A stretch of 64,000 nucleotides of DNA from Lindgomyces ingoldianus (taxonomy: Eukaryota; Ascomycota; Dothideomycetes; Pleosporales; Lindgomycetaceae), in NCBI RefSeq assembly GCF_010093535.1, contig NW_022985168.1, forward strand, positions 768,650 through 832,649. The letters run 5' to 3'. Below are positions 45,729 through 56,332 of this stretch, piece after piece; within the stretch, counting starts at the first letter, position 1, and the number at the start of each line of letters is the position of its first letter. The notes beneath the pieces were generated by a model. It saw only the letters and a program-made list of their open reading frames with translations. It did not search any database and had not been told where the DNA came from. A program made the translations under genes and the position numbers.

Positions 45729-47030
45729 ATGGCTGCTGTATACAAAACCCTATCTTCGTCGGGCGGCCATGAGAAGGAGCCGGGAGAGCGGAAAAATAAG
45801 CAGCGAGTCCTCATTCTGGTACATGAAACTCCTGAGAAAATTTGGGACAATGCTGACGACCCATGTAGAGCTCAAGAGGTGTGACGTATCGACATCGCCA
45901 TTTACTGCAGGATCTGTACTCCCTGATGTGAGTCGTCTAATGAATATTCAATGATCTAGCACTTACTAGGTCTCAGGCCCCATAGTCGAAAAGAGGCGAA
46001 ACTAGATACTAAAACGAAGCTCTATCAGCTCAATGAGCTTGCTGGTATGTATGGAATTTTCCTTATATTTAGCCACAATCAACATTGGTCTATTTGTCGT
46101 CATTGCTAGCTCAATCTGTTCTATACCTAGTTCTAGTCTAGAACATGGACCCTGGCCAGCAGCTCTTGTCTATTCATGATGAGATCGCATTTGCGCTTTT
46201 ACTAATACGTCCTTAGAGCTATATAATTGTAACAATGTGCTGTTTTTCGAAGCGAGGAAAGGCAAAGATCTCTACGCATGGTTGAGCAAAGCTCCTAACG
46301 GACCTACCGTCAAGATGCATTTGCAGAACTGTAAGTTAGATAGATGAGTCCGACGCTCCTCCTCTGCTAACTTAATGGCAAGTGCATACTATGGAAGAGC
46401 TCAACTTCATTGGCAACTGGTACGTCAATTTCGGACAATCCTCGTTGCATCGACTCACATCCAATCAGCTTAAAGGGCTCAAGGCCTATTCTGTCATTTG
46501 ACGCAGCTTTCGAAAAGCAGGCTCACCTGCGAGTTATTAAGGAACTCTTCACGCAGATATTCGGTGTTCCAAAGACTTCACGGAAAGTCAAGCCCTTTGT
46601 AGACCACGTTATAGGATTCACCATCGCTGATGGCAAGATCTGGATACGAGTCTACCAAATCAACGAGTCAGAGCCAGGGAAGAAGAAGTCTGCAACTGAC
46701 GGAGAAGAGATGGATGTTGATTCTGCACCGCCGAAGAAGGGAAAGACTGAAACGGACATTAGTCTAGTGGAGATCGGACCCCGGTTTGTCTTCACACCCA
46801 TTGTGATTCAGGAGTCGAGCTTCGGTGGACCGATTATCTATGAGAACAAGGAGTTCGTATCACCCAACCAGATTCGATCCGACTTACGGAGAGCAAAGGC
46901 TGGTAGGTACAATAGGCGGACCGAAGCGACGTTGGAAGGCAAGATCAAGCGAGGAGACTTGGGCCTCAAGACGCATGGTGGACGCAAGAAGGAGAAAGAT
47001 CCGCTGAGCGACAATGTGTTGTTTGCTTAG
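45729..47030 (+). CDS. BRX1: Ribosome biogenesis factor Brx1 (Brix domain), 309 aa
   Basis: Nucleolar 60S assembly factor that works with Ebp2 in early pre-rRNA processing. Six exons: 45729-45818, 45869-45927, 45977-46044, 46217-46330, 46383-46419 and 46469-47030. All five junctions keep frame and give 309 residues. The Brix domain begins at QRVLILSSRGVTYRHRHL, continues through NNVLFFEARKGKDLYAWLS and PTVKMHLQNLHTMEELNF, then SRPILSFDAAFEKQAHLRVI, LFTQIFGVP and VDHVIGFTIADGKIWIRVYQ. A short acidic/basic insert (EEMDVDSAPPKKGKTE) precedes the conserved GPRFVFTPIVIQESSFGGP. The basic tail is nucleolar in character. The density of short exons is high for this window. Confidence 0.94.
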
Positions 47031-47341
47031 CTCTACTTGCTGCGGGAAAAGGGAAAGGTGTTCGGAGTTTGGAGACTAATGGTCACCTGAAGCATGCATT
47101 TCGAGGCTCTGGCGCATCTCTCTCCAATACCAAAGGTAGATAAAACAAGCGTTCTCTTCTCGAATATTCCTAGTGTCACAGTTCCAGAATGAGATCGTCA
47201 CCCAAGTCCACAAAATAGTCGTATAGTAAGAGTTGATTATAAGTCAGAAATTGGGTCTCATAAACTGCACTGCTATTCTCAGCAACGGGATAGGCACATA
47301 TTTTTCTACAGACTATGTTAACTATGCAACCAGACAGCCGT
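47031..47341. other. Intergenic between convergent brx1 and the F-box-like gene
   Basis: 311 bp between two convergent stop codons, with nothing recognised beyond the expected 3' UTRs. Confidence 0.5.
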
Positions 47342-48178
47342 CTATCCTGCAATCCCTCTTGAAGCTGTCACGGATCTCTCAAGTGCCTCAGCATACTCCA
47401 CACTCACGCCTGTCACTTGCACTTTCCGAACACCATAGATGCGATGGAAAGGATCCAAAACCGTCTGTGACTGAGAGTAGTTCTTCTCATCATGCACTCT
47501 GTGTACCCTACCAGAGGGAAAGCGGTTCCCACTAATCGCGCCATCGATCAGGTGGATTTGCAATCGGTGCAAGTATGGGACCATGCACAGCAAGTCAACT
47601 AGGCGTTGCACCTGCTGTCTTATCCTAGCCGTGAGTCCCCGGCCACCGCAGTTAAATTTGATCATCCCAGCATAGTCATCCACATGCTCCACGTTTATTA
47701 TATAGTTCTTTATCCTCATCAAATTCCTCTGCGAGAAGTGATCCAGGAACGAATACGTCCGACTAGGGGTCAAATTCGACGGCAAAAACCAGCGATACCG
47801 AAACCTAATGCAGTCAAACGCGACGTCGATGACAAATATATTCTCCCCGTAGATCATGTCTACACACTCGTCGTGAATCTGGTGGCTCGTGGCTAATATC
47901 CCGATGGAGCCCCGCCGCCACACAATGTCATTGCCCGTTTCACGGTCGGTCTTGGGAAGCGTCTTCTGCATTTTCCAGACACCGCTACCAAGGTTTTCGC
48001 GCACGAACGTCAGGTTGTATTCGCTTCTTTGCGGGCGGTCGTAGTCTTTACGCTGGAGGCGCACGTCGAAGGTAGAGGTCGATGGGAGGACATAGTGATA
48101 GATGTGCCGTCGGAGCTCGACTGGGAGATGGAGGAGAGGCGAGGCCTGCTCTGAGCTTGATGGCGAAGAGAACCGCAT
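47342..48178 (-). CDS. F-box/2EXR-like fungal protein, 278 aa
   Basis: A single exon. Near the start is SPLLHLPVELRRHIYHYVLP, the L-x-LP-x-ELR-x-x-IY pattern of F-box-like and 2EXR proteins that are expanded in Pezizomycotina. About 70 residues later comes GILATSHQIHDECVDMIYGE, the L-x-T-C/S-x-QI-x-x-E-x-x-x-x-IY companion motif of the same group. The rest is globular without known catalytic motifs. If F-box-like, it may bind Skp1 and recruit substrates, but many such proteins are uncharacterised. I start at the ATG at 48178 (A at -3). An in-frame ATG at 48229 would add 17 hydrophobic residues with a poorer context. It is divergent from an F-box protein gene about 500 bp away. Confidence 0.75.
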   Translation of the reverse strand: MRFSSPSSSEQASPLLHLPVELRRHIYHYVLPSTSTFDVRLQRKDYDRPQRSEYNLTFVRENLGSGVWKMQKTLPKTDRETGNDIVWRRGSIGILATSHQIHDECVDMIYGENIFVIDVAFDCIRFRYRWFLPSNLTPSRTYSFLDHFSQRNLMRIKNYIINVEHVDDYAGMIKFNCGGRGLTARIRQQVQRLVDLLCMVPYLHRLQIHLIDGAISGNRFPSGRVHRVHDEKNYSQSQTVLDPFHRIYGVRKVQVTGVSVEYAEALERSVTASRGIAG

Positions 48179-48677
48179 AATGCCAGCAATGCTTCCATAC
48201 AAACCGAGGGCAGTGATCGTGACGTACATCGAACAACGGTTCAAGGCATAGTTGTGAATAAGGAGGGGATCATAGGATGGTCCCGGCGCCGAAATCTTGG
48301 CACTCTCATAAATTCACCGCCCGCGAGAGTCATCACCTCCTTTCCTTACCACCCGCCCATCATGATACATCCCGACGTCTCCAGCCGCTCCCGGCTGGCC
48401 CATGCCTCCAGCGACTTTCCTGAGCATGTCTCTGCTCTTTTCTATAGCCCCAACGGAGGGGTCTCGATCATTTGATCCCCTTCCTTCCCCATCGGCGTCG
48501 CAGCCAGCAGCAACACAGTTATTCCCAACGAGGAATCAGCTCAGCTACGCGTCGATCAAGTCACAAAAACACCATACAAACAATACTAGCATAAAAAATC
48601 AATCAATTAAAAAGGAGAAGAGGAGGAGTTGTTTCCATTTCCCTTAGCTCTAGAAATTTACCTCTGCCACCGCCAAC
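48179..48677. promoter_or_regulatory. Divergent promoter region of two F-box-like genes
   Basis: About 500 bp between the start codons. The half nearest the plus-strand gene is A-rich, as in fungal leaders. No other feature is seen. Confidence 0.45.
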
Positions 48678-49775
48678 ATGTTCGAAGACGTTGCAACCGA
48701 ACTTGTTTCCCAAGTGTTTTTCTCATGTTCTTCTGTTACCGACGTCCTAGCACTCTCGTCGACTTGTCGCCGTTTCCGTAACATCTACGCCTCATCCCAG
48801 AAACTCGCCATCCTCGAACACGCCGCCGAAGCCCAATTCGGCCCACTCCAAGACCTCACCCAGCTACTCACGCACAATGCCAGCCAGCCAGCACACATCA
48901 TCCGCTCAGTTCCATTCTCCACCGCGCTGCTCAAGCAGATTGTACACAGCGGCCGCGTGGCCGAGAAATGGTGCGACATCTATCCCTTCAAGAAATGGAA
49001 GTCCAACTACGAGAATCGGCGCCTCCTGACAAGCGTCGAGCGATATCGTCTACGGCGAGCACTCTACCGTCTCTGGCTCTACACTCGCGCCTTCCATAAC
49101 CGAGATCACCCGCGCGAGCTCCGGGCCACCAAGCTCGTCATTCAAAAGCGTGCCGGACTTCTCCACAACTGGAGCACGATGGAGCTCTCCGAGATTGCCG
49201 ATGTTCACGGCGTGCTGCGCGAAGTGCTCCACAGCAACATCTGCCCCTCTAACGGGACTATCGCGCGCAAATTCAAAAAGCGATATCCCGACCACAGCGA
49301 GCACCACCTCCTCTTCAATATCCACCTCAATTACCCGCCGCCATCGCACACTCCTCCCGCTTACAACCCATTCACGTCACAATACCACTCCCACCCCAGC
49401 AGCCTCTCCAACCACTTCCACAGCACCTCCACATTCGCCTCGCGATGCGCCTCGTCCAAATTCAGCCTGCGCGCACATCACGAGGTCGGCGCCGAGGGCT
49501 GGGGCGACGATATCCCGCACTACTACGTTGTGGAGGATATGCTCAAACTGGACCCAGAGCAGATTATGTGGTTGAAAGAGAATGCGCCGCTGAAGGGCAT
49601 GGTGGAGGGCTATGTGCGCAGCTTAGGTGACTGGTTTGAGAATAATGGGGAGACGTGGGGTCAGACGCTGGAGTGGGTGTTGGAGGAGAGGGGTCAAGAT
49701 GCTTGTGAGTTTCTTGGATTGGTGGCAGATGGAGAGTTGGGCGTTGCTGTGGTGGGTGAGGCTTCGGCGGTGTAA
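48678..49775 (+). CDS. F-box domain protein, 365 aa
   Basis: A single exon of 366 codons. The N-terminal MFEDVATELVSQVFFSCSSV, then DVLALSSTCRRFRNIYAS, is an F-box: E-L-V-x-x-V-F then D-V-L-x-L-S-x-T-C-R-x-F. It should bind Skp1 in an SCF ubiquitin ligase. The middle is globular (WCDIYPFKKWKSNYENRRLL, RYRLRRALYRLWLYTRAFHN) and includes a low-complexity S/T/H/P linker. The C-terminus has YVVEDMLKLDPEQIMWLKEN and WFENNGETWGQTLEWVLEER. The whole pattern matches a conserved, uncharacterised F-box family of filamentous ascomycetes. Substrate unknown. Confidence 0.85.
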   Translation: MFEDVATELVSQVFFSCSSVTDVLALSSTCRRFRNIYASSQKLAILEHAAEAQFGPLQDLTQLLTHNASQPAHIIRSVPFSTALLKQIVHSGRVAEKWCDIYPFKKWKSNYENRRLLTSVERYRLRRALYRLWLYTRAFHNRDHPRELRATKLVIQKRAGLLHNWSTMELSEIADVHGVLREVLHSNICPSNGTIARKFKKRYPDHSEHHLLFNIHLNYPPPSHTPPAYNPFTSQYHSHPSSLSNHFHSTSTFASRCASSKFSLRAHHEVGAEGWGDDIPHYYVVEDMLKLDPEQIMWLKENAPLKGMVEGYVRSLGDWFENNGETWGQTLEWVLEERGQDACEFLGLVADGELGVAVVGEASAV

Positions 49776-50618
49776 GCTTTTGTGTGTACGTGGGTCAGGT
49801 TTTCTTCGAGCAGGTCTGCACTGATGCACTCTTAATTTGGCTTTGTTGTTTGTCATGGTGTGAGGTCTTGTATAGGTAGCGAGCAAATAATACTGTAGAT
49901 TTTGGTTTCGTCTTTCCCTATGTTGACTTTGTTGTGCTTGCAAATAACGTCCTTGTTCGTATGCTCACTTCCCACCTTTACCAAATATCTCTCTCCCACC
50001 GCATATGACGCAACACCCCAAGCCTATTCCTAACCACATTCTCACATCCTGCCACTCCATGATTCTAGCAACTGTTTTGACAGATCAATTCTATTATATT
50101 CCCTAATCTGCGCTAACGTGCCATGGACAAACACGCATTGTCCTCGTTTGTTCTGACTGGCATTGTTTTAGGAAAATATCCGACAGCACTGGAAGGATCA
50201 GGTAGCTTCAATACGACAGCAGGGGTGCGGGTAAGACCAGGGTGACGGCGAGGGTCACGCGGATTTTCTAGTTTGGTTGTTTTAGGGCAGAGGGCAAGGC
50301 AGAAGGAGATATAGGGGATCTCTATTATTCACTGTACATCTTGCCAAGCCTTTTCTCTTATTGGTTTAAAAAAGCGCCGGATTAATGTCTTATTGGCCTA
50401 TAAAACTTTCCACCACTTTTGCAAATATTCTAGATTTTTAAGGCAAATAAATATATTTTACTAGGTCTATTACTATATTTTAGATATTTTAATGCAATAT
50501 TATAATGCTGTGTTCTGTTGTTAGTGGGCTAAAGTTTGCCCCTTTCTTACTGTTCACAGTTTTAAGGTGTCGCCAAGCTGGAATCGGTGTGTCGGCGTCT
50601 GTATTCCGGTACTACAGC

Positions 50619-50768
50619 ATGTCTTCCCAGCCTTACTGTAAGGAATGTCAAACCTATCGCCCATTGTCTAACTTTGCAACTGACCAACGCGGTACTCCGT
50701 ATGAACATTGTCGGCGGCACAGGAGATTTTTTTTGTCTATATCTCTATTCTTCCTTTGTTATTGCTAA
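50619..50768 (+). pseudogene. Fragment with a putative zinc-binding CxxC motif
   Basis: A frame starting at an ATG reads MSSQPYCKECQTYRPLSNFA, then GTPYEHCRRHRR, and runs into a poly-T tract and a stop after 49 codons. C-x2-C followed by C-x2-H about 20 residues later suggests a small zinc-binding module. It is too short for a complete gene; it may be a first exon or a relic. I do not recognise the family. Confidence 0.3.
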
Positions 50769-51493
50769 ATTTTCCTTATCCAAGCTTCCGAAAAGGAAGG
50801 CTCATACCTGCTCGTAGTATTAGGGGACTAAGTGATGGATGGTATTCTGAGACTCATTCTTAAGGAATACTAGAGTTTTATGTACGCTGTGTATACAATA
50901 GCCCCGGTAGCGCGAGAAGATTCTAAGTCTATAATATCAAGTCTATGCGCTTACGGCCCTGTGTTATTCAAGGCAGAAATTCAGAGGGCTGAGGATTTAA
51001 GGGGAATAATAGCGAGCTTGGGTGTTTGATGATACTATTCGAATACGAAGCCCTTCAGGAATCATAGCACATTACACCCGTTGCGCACACAAAACATTCA
51101 GAAGAGTTCTGGCGAGAAAATCTTTAAATGCATTATATTTATGCATATACCTTTGTAGCCTATGGCAGAGGTTAAAGTGGTAGGATATCAGTAGAAAATA
51201 GGAGTAAGGATATGGGGAGCTGGAATTGTTCTGCTCAACTGCACTAAAAGGGATCTTAGCACATTGTTGTATATTGCTATTCTCCTCTCTCTGCTCCAGA
51301 GCAACCAGCCTCTTACTCCTACTTAAATTCCCTGTCTTCTTCACCTCACTTAACCAAACCATCATCTCCGCAAACTTCCTTTTATCCTCGTGCCATCTCT
51401 CACTCACGAGGATCTCCCCCTATTCTTTGGAAAGTTCTGCGCCTGTGGTGCCCCTTTTACTAATGGCTTTCTTGATGCCGGATCTGAGGGTGG

Positions 51494-51889
51494 GGTTGGG
51501 GGGGGTTTGCAGGCAACTCCAGTACGGGCCTGAGCGACGTTGCAGCCGTTTCTTCATCCGTCGATCCATTTAGTAGTGCTACTGGTTTTGGTGCTGGTGT
51601 TGGTGCTGATCCCACATCCATACCACTTTCTTCCTCTCGCCACCAATCCTCCTCCAACGACACTGCTGGTGTGAATGAGGATTCTGACCCTACCTCTGCG
51701 CAGAACGCAACGATTATCAGGAAGTCAATATCTTTATTGAAGATGTTAGCGGGAAATTCCGCATTCATGTTGCCGAATGCATCCTGCCACTGTCATCCGC
51801 CTTGCTCTCTGTACGCGGAGGCTTGTTTAGGAGAGGGAGGCATGTTGTGTGATGAGGGGTTGGGGCAGTGGTGCGCGGTGGTAAAGTAG
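51494..51889 (+). other. Region open on both strands; possible decayed gene
   Basis: Plus strand: after a TTTGCAG acceptor-like site a frame reads GNSSTGLSDVAAVSSSVDPF and continues to 51889. A second plus frame over 51715-51800 gives EVNIFIEDVSGKFRIHVAEC, which looks more protein-like and would need a frameshift to join the first. The minus strand is also open here (51460-51768). I cannot decide between a decayed gene on one strand and chance, and claim only unusual coding-like character. Confidence 0.2.
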
Positions 51890-53347
51890 TGTGTTGGTCT
51901 TGGTGGGGGTGTTTTTGGATTGGGTTTATAGTATATCGTAAACTGATATTGAAGAACAACTTCATCTCGTAATTCGTTCTTGTGGTGATCGTTACCTATT
52001 CCCTATTGCGATAGAGCTCTGAGGTGCAACAAGGGCAGCCGAAGGCCTGTTCTGACGCACTGTTTTCCTCTCCAGATCGCATATTGACCATGGCGGCATC
52101 GGGCGAAGAATACCATCATTTCTCTTCTTTCAAGAACCTAGTATTACAGAATCCAGCCCAACAAAGCGTGCGACCAAAGTCAAAACGATTCGGTCTAGTA
52201 TCCGCGTCCTATCCTTCCGGGTATTGAAGGGGGAAAGTAGAATACCGCCTTTCCATCTCCAGGTCAGCCTTCCATCTCGGGGTGTTTGGTTTCCGGAATT
52301 TTATGAAGCGACGTCAAACCCCTGAGCTATCTCTTCCTGCACTTTTTGGTGATGCAGTGCGGTAGTGAAGTCCTGGGAGGCTTCTTCAAGCTAACGTGGT
52401 TGACAATGAATCGTGAGCCACGAGTAGGTTCGAGTGTGGCATCACCCTAAACTTGCTACCCTAGCAGTCCACGCCTATGCCCAGGTACAATCGCGAAAAG
52501 GTGTACTCAATAAAAGGTTTCCCGCCGTTAGCAACGTTCGAAACTATAACCAACCCTATTGTTGCGTAATGCTAGTATCGCGACTAAAACAGGGCCAACA
52601 GCGCTGGGTTCACAGACCCAAGGACCAAATAAAATCCTGTGAGGGGTGTCACTTACGGTCCCAGGGTGTACTGTCCTTCGCTACACAAACTGCAGTGGCA
52701 CTTTGGATCTGCATAGCTTCAGCGCCTCAACCGAGACCGACCGACAGCCACCATCGCACTACAGCAGCACCTCTTCGTTTGTTTTGGGAAACTGTATGTC
52801 GTGCTTCCACTCCTCGTTACGACTATATTGATATGCATGCTTCTCGGTGGTGTATTGGGCTTTTTTGCAATTGGAGGATTTGGCTAGGGGAACGAGAATA
52901 GAGACGAGCGTTCGAGGGTGATGGCGGGTGATTGTGAGCGAACAGATTCGACAGAGCGTGCTTTATCTGTGTGATAGGCGGATAGCTTGAGAAGTCTGTT
53001 AGCACCTCAATTCTTGTTCTCATTTGAAACAAAAGCGAAGAAAGGGTAGCGCGAAACAGAAAAGGTTTTACGGGCCTTTTCAGCCCAAGTTGGTAGTACA
53101 TATGCATCGAGTGGTGCCAACACTCGCGTTGCAACCCTCCTCCAAACTCCGATGTGTTTGGAAACACAGAATGAATCATCAGCAGTCTCCTCGGCAAACT
53201 ACTTACAAGAATCGAAGAAGGGAATGGAAAATGCATAGGGTATTTGAAACAAGTCGATCAAAAAGCCGAGAACTCTATTGAAGTCCTGGTAAAACGCCAT
53301 CCATAATTCAGCCGCTGATGATGCATGAAATCAACTCTGGATATAAC

Positions 53348-54571
53348 CTATTTGTGTAGCTCATCTTGTGCTAAGTAGTAACCCTCCATCTGCCACCTCA
53401 CGCTCTGGAAGATACCTCGGACCCTCTCGCTGTCGCTAAGTGGGTTTTCCCACCACTTTTCGTGCATTGAGGCGACGCCTTTGTCGAGGTCGTTATCGTT
53501 TACGGATCGGATGCTTGTCTAATGTTAGCGACGGGATTGGCTTAGATTTTGACGAAGGCGACTTACTTCCAGGTGTAGGCGAGTTCCTTCCATGGCATAG
53601 GACCATCCCACCGATGAGCGTAGTTTAGCAAGTTCTGTTCCATATACTTTGGATCGAATCGGTTCTCGATATCCAGAAGCGCCGTATAGTAGTTGAAGAT
53701 CTTTTTGTTCGGCTTCAACATGAAGAAGCCAGCACAGAAGTAGCCAAACTTCTTAAGGCCGTGGTCCCAATCCGGAGGGAAAGCATGGTCAGCCCCTGCA
53801 ACCTCTCCAATACTAGCGAGCAGATATTCGTCAGGGATATCAGGCTCGTCTTCGGGGTTGGAGGCATTCCTCAGTCTTGTGGCAATTTTCGAGGCTGGGT
53901 CCTCGAAGATACCGTCCAGGGGATGTTGCAGAATCATGTCTCCATCGAGCATGAGGATCTGCGAGTTTGTCAGTTGTTTCGTTCTTGAAACATACAAGCC
54001 CTGCCAAGCTTACCCTTGAGTACTCTTCCATTTCCCAGACACGGAGCTTTGACATGATGTCGTTCCAGCGGTCCTCCTTAGGGTGAAGCCATTTGTCGTT
54101 CTTTCCATGAACGAAATCGATTGGTCGCACTATAGCCCCATCTTTCCGAAGTCGCTCACGTCGAGACTCGCTCACGTCGGGCGTTACAACTACTACTACG
54201 TCAATGCCGTCGGTCTTGGTTTTGCTGTAGTGAAGCAGTTGCCAGACGAGGATCCGTGTTCCAATGAAGTACTTGTCCTCGTCAAGGTTCTCACTGTTCT
54301 CGCCGACAACAGTGCTGGAGAGCCAGGTGACGTAGGCAAGCTTTTCTTTACCAGGCTCGGTTTCCTCAGGATGATTTGATTTAGTTGGTATAGGAGCTGT
54401 GACTGCTGACGGTGCCGGGTGGTGTGTGAATGTGTTGGAGGCATGTGATGGCAGAGGGTGGTGTAGCGACTGGATTGACGGACGATGAGTGAGAGTGAGG
54501 AAACCGATTAGAACTAGTATAGCGGCGACGGCAGTGTACAGCGTCACTCGGATGTCTCGCAACGAGGCCAT
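53348..54571 (-). CDS. GT8-like type II membrane glycosyltransferase, 371 aa
   Basis: Three exons: 54014-54571, 53567-53958 and 53348-53513, giving 371 residues. The first acceptor candidate of exon 3 hits a stop at once; the next AG, in GACAAG, keeps frame. A single N-terminal hydrophobic helix (LYTAVAAILVLIGFLTLTH) after a short cytosolic tail predicts a type II Golgi or ER anchor. A proline-rich stem precedes the catalytic domain with LAYVTWLSSTVV, WNDIMSKLRVWEMEEYSR and ILMLDGDMI. In the latter, DGD (191-193) is the metal-binding DxD motif. GYFCAGFFMLKPNKKIFNYY and the ENRFDPKYMEQNLLNYAHR segment follow the glycogenin/GT8 pattern. Acceptor and sugar are unknown. It is divergent from a nucleotide-sugar-type transporter gene. 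Confidence 0.88.
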
Positions 54572-56332
54572 ATTGTCCGAGTGAAAGGGTAGGAGACACC
54601 GGACAATCTTGAACTTATGACAGGCGGAAAAGTCGGAAGGGAGAAAAAGAGAAAGGAAATGTACGAGGCAGCCTATAAGCCAGAGGGCATGCTGAAAGAA
54701 TGACAAAGGTTGGAGGGTGGCGGTTGTGGAACCCGAGTTGCGGTGATTGCAGGTGAGGTGGGCGGAGTGCAGGTCAGCAGTAATTCCTTCGACAAGGCTT
54801 GTAGGATTGGGGGACCCAGCGCGCGTCGTTCCTGCACGAGCCCGAATCTGGTGAGCAAGACTGAAATAAAAAACCTGATGTGTGCTGGTGTAAGACGATC
54901 GACAAACTGACTCGTATTCGCTGATAGAAAGAACTTTGAAGGAGGGAAGGCGCAAACGGTTTGTTGGTTGATGTTTGGGGAAAGACAGTGGTAGATAAAA
55001 GGAACTACACCCACTTGATTCCTTGCGAGACACCGCCCCAAGATATTAGCAGAGCGACGGCTGTGGGCCCACGACCCCCTCGCCTGGTGGAGGATGGCGA
55101 CTGGTGACTGTACGAGGGACCCATTCACTATGCTCACATTTGGCCAATGATCGCCGACAACATGACCCACCGGCATTGCGATTGGCATCTGCTCGGGACG
55201 GTGGATGACATACCCTACCCATCTGTGAGGACTGGTGGAGCAGACCACAGAATCTCGACGAGTCGCTTAGGTGGTGGGAAGATGGAATAGGAGCTCAACA
55301 ACCATATTAGGACTAGAAGCCACCACAAAAGGAGATTGTTGTGACCTCTGTGCACATCATCACACAGGTCGCTATCGTTATCAGGGAATAGCAGAAATGA
55401 GCATGATTAGAGGGCTGGCTGCGACAAGAGGCGCTAGTTTTGAACACGGCGCCACATGGCGTGCTAGAAGCGATTTTTCTGGCTGCGTGGCACGGCGCGT
55501 CGCATCCTCGCATTTTGCACGACGCCGCACGATGGGCATCCGGATATCGACGTCCGGCAGGCGGCGAGCGGGAGGAGTGTGTGCGAGGTCGATGGTTGAG
55601 TGTTGAAACTTGACGACTGCTTGACGACGTGGTGATGGTAGAAATAAGGTAGACTTAGAGCGGATGCATGGGGCGGCCTGGAAATTGACCCTGATTGATT
55701 AACCCAACGCTCCCTTGGGGCGATCTGCGACGGGAGCGGAACATTTTTTTGGAAACACTCTCCGAAGCCCAAAGGAGGGTCCCAGGAGAGAAACAGAAGC
55801 ATACGGAGTACATAAGCTAGTTAAGGGTTCGAGAGCGCTTCAACTCCTGCTGCTGGTTTTGTAGCCGCGGCCGCTGAGCCTCAAAGCGCGTCTGGCCACG
55901 CTGCACGTTCATGCACCGCACTATATTTAATCATTGATACGGACCTTTCCCAGAAGAGCCCGCGACGAGCCACTCAGCGCGCACACTTGCTCGTCGTGGC
56001 GGCGGTTTTGCTCAGCCAGGTCCCTCTCGTGCGCCGCGGCCGGGGCGCTAATTGGCTCGCCACCTTCACGTAAGCTGGATCCCAAATCCCCTTTCATCCC
56101 ACCGCTTGCGGCAACGTCGGCTTGGCTCCCCTTCAGCTGTGCCACCCTTTTCGTCTTCATCTTCTCCTGGGCCTCGATTGTCTCCGAACCCCCATCTGGT
56201 TTGTACCTCCTTGCCAGCGCCTCCGTTCCTTTTCATCTCTGTCCTTTATTTCCTAGCATGTCCGCTTAGCTCGACGAGAGGAATCCTACAGTCGCTCGCT
56301 TCTCCACACCAACAACACCTCCGCACAATACA
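54572..56332. promoter_or_regulatory. Divergent region between the glycosyltransferase and TPT transporter genes
   Basis: 1.76 kb between start codons. Frames on the minus strand that extend the glycosyltransferase ORF upstream of its ATG are not supported by any motif. The last 300 bp before the transporter are pyrimidine-rich, suiting a leader. No gene seen. Confidence 0.45.

Larger units (their letters stand above)
49776..53347. other. Gene-poor 3.6 kb region, partly AT-rich
   Basis: No intact gene. An AT-rich island lies at about 50350-50520. Next to it is a short cysteine-containing fragment (50619-50768). A stretch open in several frames occurs at 51.1-51.9 kb. Both are listed separately. 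Islands of AT-rich DNA with gene fragments are common where fungal repeats have been mutated, but I could not identify an element. Confidence 0.4.

Noticed and set aside
54572..55033. Upstream frame extension of the glycosyltransferase ORF
   Set aside because: The signal-anchor protein starts naturally at the ATG at 54571; the extension has no motif and would bury the membrane anchor inside the protein.
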